A DNA stretch of 16,660 nt from an uncultured Muribaculaceae bacterium (GTDB lineage Bacteria > Bacteroidota > Bacteroidia > Bacteroidales > Muribaculaceae), in assembly GCA_934663645.1 (NCBI GenBank), contig CAKUKR010000053.1:1-16660 (forward strand). Direction: 5' to 3'. The position numbers and the translations under genes were made by a program. The notes beneath the pieces are model-generated. The model saw nothing but the letters and a program-made list of their open reading frames with translations, was not told where the DNA came from and searched no databases. Positions 14,701 to 16,660 of the stretch are shown piece by piece; position 1 is the stretch's first letter, and every line of letters begins with the position of its first letter.

Positions 14701-15275
14701 CTTAGACCGGTGCCAGCTGCTGGTGAGTACGGCTGTATGGTGTACCCCTTGTAGAGGTAGCCCTTGTCATATAGCTGGCGCAGCAGCCACCATACGGACT
14801 CGATGTAGCGGCTGTCGTATGTGATGTACGGATTGTCGAGGTCTACCCAATAACCCATGCGGTGAGTCAGGTCAGTCCATTCCTTGGTATACTTCATCAC
14901 TTCGCGGCGACAGGCTGCGTTGTATTCATCTACGGAAATCTTCTTGCCGATGTCCTCCTTGGTAATGCCGAGGGTTTTCTCCACGCCGAGTTCCACAGGC
15001 AGTCCGTGTGTGTCCCAACCGGCTTTGCGTTTCACCTGATACCCCTGCATGGTCTTGTAGCGGCAGAAAATATCCTTGATGGTGCGTGCCATGACATGGT
15101 GTATGCCGGGCATGCCGTTTGCGGACGGCGGACCCTCAAAAAAGACGAAGGACTTGCCTCCTTCGCGCTCGCTCATGCTGCGCTCAAACAGTGAACATCC
15201 GTCCCACTGCAGCAGCACTTCCCGGTTTACCTCGGGCAGGTTGAGCTGGCTGTTGTATTCCTTGAATTTGCTCAT
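11706..15275 (-). CDS. ileS: Isoleucyl-tRNA synthetase, type 2, with altered HIGH motif
   Basis: A 1189-residue class I synthetase that charges tRNA-Ile with isoleucine in the cytoplasm. Landmarks are FFEGPPSANG (46-54), GWDTHGLPVE (86-95), the editing-domain TTPWT segment (about 236-240) and KMSKRKGN (733-740), the ATP-binding loop. The length is well above the roughly 930 residues of common bacterial IleRS1, and no C-terminal zinc-binding cysteine cluster is visible, which fits the eukaryote-like IleRS2. The HIGH signature, expected as HxGH, reads GIHH at residues 57-60. From the literature as I recall it, IleRS2 enzymes with this GxHH swap are hyper-resistant to mupirocin. The long C-terminal part (about 800-1189) holds the anticodon-binding region. 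It follows ddl by 46 bp on the same strand and runs toward the hairpin at 11644-11682. The ATG start leads directly into the family's normal N-terminus. Confidence 0.97.
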   Translation of the reverse strand: MSKFKEYNSQLNLPEVNREVLLQWDGCSLFERSMSEREGGKSFVFFEGPPSANGMPGIHHVMARTIKDIFCRYKTMQGYQVKRKAGWDTHGLPVELGVEKTLGITKEDIGKKISVDEYNAACRREVMKYTKEWTDLTHRMGYWVDLDNPYITYDSRYIESVWWLLRQLYDKGYLYKGYTIQPYSPAAGTGLSSHELNQPGCYRDVKDTTATVLFEIENAPESMSGWGKPCFMAWTTTPWTLPSNTALCVGPKFEYVVLRTYNPYTGDKITVVIAEPLVKSYFKAEGEKADIDSFKPGDKVVPYRIVARFKGTDLVGMRYRQLMPWVKPTEKCGINAAGYVNAAAEKHPEKVFTVGTDRFVEMSDEAFRIIPGDYVTIDDGTGIVHIAPTFGADDAKVARDAGVPGLFMVTPRGETRPMVDLRGRYYPTNELAPAFVEKCVDMDEYSRHAGQYVKNAYDPRFNPDGKYDEAAAAKAEDLNIELALELKKGGDAFRIEKQTHNYPHCWRTDKPVLYYPLDSWFIRTTAARDRLIELNNEILWKPASTGSGRFGKWLENLQDWNLSRSRYWGTPLPIWRTEDGTEEICIGSYQELYDEIEKAVTAGVMASNPLKEKGFVPGLFTAENYSNIDVHRPYADYIMLVSPSGKPMKRETDLIDVWFDSGAMPYAQIHYPFENKEAFDKGEVYPADFIAEGVDQTRGWFFTLHAIAGMVFDTKSYKAVISNGLVLDKHGDKMSKRKGNAVDPFVTLDKYGSDPVRWYMIENSSPWENLKFDEEGVKEVSRKLFATIYNTYKFFAIYANVDGFVGNEPEVAFDRRPEIDRWILSLLNSLIAEVQKDLDEYEPTKAARAISSFVDDNLSNWYVRLNRKRFWAGKMTEDKLSAYQTLYSCLKTIALLMAPFTPFYADRLYSDLMAPVTGKEYTPVHLALFPKADTSLIDADLERRMNLAQDITSNVLALRRKVNIKVRQPLQTLLIPVTSQRQRMDVEAIADIVKAEVNVKEIKIVDNEQSGLVKRVKADFKKLGPRYGKIMKALGKAISEMPQTDIAQLEADGQFTFAQLDGTPVVKLDDVEIIAEDVPGWLVTNDSSLTVALDISLTPELINEGMAREIVKRIQNIRKGNQYEITDKVDVTLTRDAAIEGAVNEFGSYISSQVLASSLTLADTLDDADAMPLEIEGLDAKVIVRKSKS

Positions 15276-15321
15276 ATACAGTTCGTGTCTTGGGTTTTCA
15301 AATGTTGGTTGTTTAGTCCGG

Positions 15322-16509
15322 TCACTTCTTCATCATCTTGCCGCCTTTCAGGCCAGGGCCGAGGGCGAAGATGTTGTGGTCGTAACTGAATGTCTTACGG
15401 TCAGTCTCGCGCTTGCGGCGCAGCGCCAGCTGCACGAGTGTGTCCATAAGCCCGGAGAACGACAGTCCCGATGCCTCCCACAGATAGAATGACAGCGACC
15501 CGGGGATGGTGTTGATTTCGTTGACATAGACCGAGTTGTCCTTCTCGTCAATCATCACATCCACGCGGCTCACGCCGTGGCATGACAGCACGCGGAAGGT
15601 CTCGCCTGCAAGGTGCTGTATCTTCTCGCTCATTTCCGCAGGAAGGTCAGCAGGAATGCGCTTGTCGCTGGCCTGCATGCCCTTGGCAGACTTTGAGCCA
15701 CCCATATACTTGTCCTCATAACTGAGGATGTCGCCAGTCTTGATAGGCTCTTCGCATACAGACGACTTGTGGTCGTCGGCATCACCGAGTACGGAGCAGT
15801 TTATCTCTTTGAGCTGCTCAATCATGTGTTCGATGATGATGCGCTGTGAGAAGCGGGCAGCGTTGTCGATACGCTCGATCAGCTGCTCGCGGTTTGCAGC
15901 CTTGCCGATGCCGACACTCGAGCCGAGGTTGGCGGGCTTGACTATTACAGGGTATCCGAGGCTGCTCTCCACGTCGGCGATTATAGCGTCGCGGTCACGC
16001 AGCCACTGCTTGTCTGTACACCAAGCGTAGTCCACCACGGGTATGCCGCTCTCGCGCAGGATCATCTTCATTGTAATTTTGTCCATGCCGTTGGCGCTTG
16101 AGAGCGTATTGCAGCCGGCGAAAGGGATGCCGATGGTTTCCAGCAGACCCTCGAACACGCCGTCCTCGCAGTTCGTACCGTGCAGGACTGGTATGACAAC
16201 ATGGATTTCAGCCACAGTCTTCTGCTTCTTCATGAAGCCGGAAGCCTTGGCCTCATACAGGTTGTAGTCGCCGTATTCAGGCCGCATGAACACCTCTGTG
16301 GCTTTGTCTGTCAACGCCTTCAAATCCTTGTAGTTGGCAATTGTGAGCAGACAGTCGCCGGTATACCAGCGTCCACCCTTGGAGATGTAGATGGGTATGA
16401 TGTTATACTTGTCCTTGTCGAAAGCATTGATAGCTTGCAAGGCTGAAATCACCGATATTTCATGCTCCACGGAGCGACCTCCGAAGAACACAGCTACGTT
16501 TGTCTTCAT
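15322..16509 (-). CDS. ddl: D-alanine--D-alanine ligase
   Basis: A 395-residue ATP-grasp ligase that joins two D-alanines for peptidoglycan precursor synthesis. Visible motifs are VAVFFGGRSVEHEIS (5-19), the family start; LHGTNCEDG (109-117); KPANLGSSVGI (191-201), which contacts ATP and substrate; ILSYEDKY (261-268) in the omega loop, whose tyrosine favours D-Ala rather than D-lactate; and VNEINTIPG (329-337) with the metal-binding Glu and Asn. It is somewhat longer than the common 300-370 residues because of a basic C-terminal tail (after about 365) and an enlarged omega loop (about 269-285). It is the first gene of an apparent ddl-ileS transcript from the promoter at 16551-16582. Confidence 0.95.
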   Translation of the reverse strand: MKTNVAVFFGGRSVEHEISVISALQAINAFDKDKYNIIPIYISKGGRWYTGDCLLTIANYKDLKALTDKATEVFMRPEYGDYNLYEAKASGFMKKQKTVAEIHVVIPVLHGTNCEDGVFEGLLETIGIPFAGCNTLSSANGMDKITMKMILRESGIPVVDYAWCTDKQWLRDRDAIIADVESSLGYPVIVKPANLGSSVGIGKAANREQLIERIDNAARFSQRIIIEHMIEQLKEINCSVLGDADDHKSSVCEEPIKTGDILSYEDKYMGGSKSAKGMQASDKRIPADLPAEMSEKIQHLAGETFRVLSCHGVSRVDVMIDEKDNSVYVNEINTIPGSLSFYLWEASGLSFSGLMDTLVQLALRRKRETDRKTFSYDHNIFALGPGLKGGKMMKK

Positions 16510-16550
16510 ATTGTGTATGTACTTCGTATGTGTGCTGTCCTATTAACTTG

Positions 16551-16582
16551 CAAATTTAGCACAATCCGACGAATTTCACAAA
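16551..16582 (-). promoter_or_regulatory. Bacteroidota promoter for ddl-ileS
   Basis: Read on the minus strand, TTTG (complement of 16579-16582) and TAAATTTG (complement of 16551-16558) are separated by 20 nt, an exact fit to TTTG-N19-21-TAnnTTTG. Transcription would start near 16544, about 35 nt before the ddl ATG at 16509. Confidence 0.8.
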
Positions 16583-16601
16583 TGAAAAACTGCGCAACAG
16601 G

Positions 16602-16660
16602 TTAGCGTCGGAGTTCGTCGCGGAGGAACTGTGCGGTGTAGGTGTCTGTGGCGGCAATCT
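16602..16660 (-). CDS. C-terminal end of an unidentified protein (partial)
   Basis: The minus strand reads IAATDTYTAQFLRDELRR and then a TAA stop (complement of 16602-16604). The frame runs off the window edge, so only the last 18 complete codons plus stop are visible. Codon use and composition look coding, and the next gene's promoter follows directly after the stop. Too little is present to name the protein. Confidence 0.6.
   Translation of the reverse strand, partial: IAATDTYTAQFLRDELRR

Noticed and set aside
15322..16509. A VanA-like D-Ala-D-Lac ligase
   Set aside because: The omega loop keeps the YEDKY tyrosine typical of D-Ala-D-Ala ligases and there are no vanH or vanX neighbours; its place beside ileS suggests a housekeeping ddl.

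Overview
The window looks like chromosome from a gut-type Bacteroidales bacterium, most plausibly Muribaculaceae. Support comes from promoters of the Bacteroidota form TTTG-N20-TAnnTTTG, BspA-type leucine-rich repeats, a C-terminal domain resembling type IX secretion sorting signals, a Spi/C10-propeptide-like protein, and an HU protein fused to a membrane segment and LysM. The family assignment is inference; the phylum is well supported.

Left part (1-5686, plus strand). The window opens inside a BspA-like LRR gene that ends at 663. An intergenic inverted repeat of about 108 bp (679-786) and a promoter follow. Three closely spaced genes then form one apparent operon: an RIO/Hanks-like protein kinase fused to a long BspA-type LRR array (858-3371), a DarT-like ADP-ribosyltransferase fused to a von Willebrand A domain (3410-4873), and a PP2C phosphatase (4886-5686). 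Kinase, vWA protein and PP2C together are the core of the TerY-P triads described in tellurite-resistance-type stress and conflict systems. Here the vWA partner carries a toxin-like NAD+-dependent ADP-ribosyltransferase and the kinase carries a recognition-type LRR array. No DarG antitoxin and no Ter genes lie in the window. This is the most interesting part: a candidate phospho-switch controlling a nucleic-acid or protein ADP-ribosylating effector.

Middle part (5687-11620, plus strand). A strong promoter (5711-5742) leads into a 92-residue HU/IHF-like protein and, 45 bp later, a 433-residue HU-TM-LysM protein that could tie DNA to the cell wall. Next come a secreted Spi-domain protein without a protease domain, a 91-residue membrane protein, a 739-residue TPR protein and a 111-residue protein of unknown function. 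All read in the same direction with short gaps, ending at a perfect 17-bp hairpin.

Right part (11644-16660, minus strand). Housekeeping genes run toward the hairpin: ddl (D-Ala-D-Ala ligase) then ileS (isoleucyl-tRNA synthetase), transcribed from a clear promoter at 16551-16582. The IleRS is of the long, eukaryote-like type and has GIHH in place of the HIGH signature, an alteration linked to extreme mupirocin resistance. The last 59 bases hold the C-terminus of one more minus-strand gene. No tRNA, rRNA, CRISPR array or transposase gene was seen.
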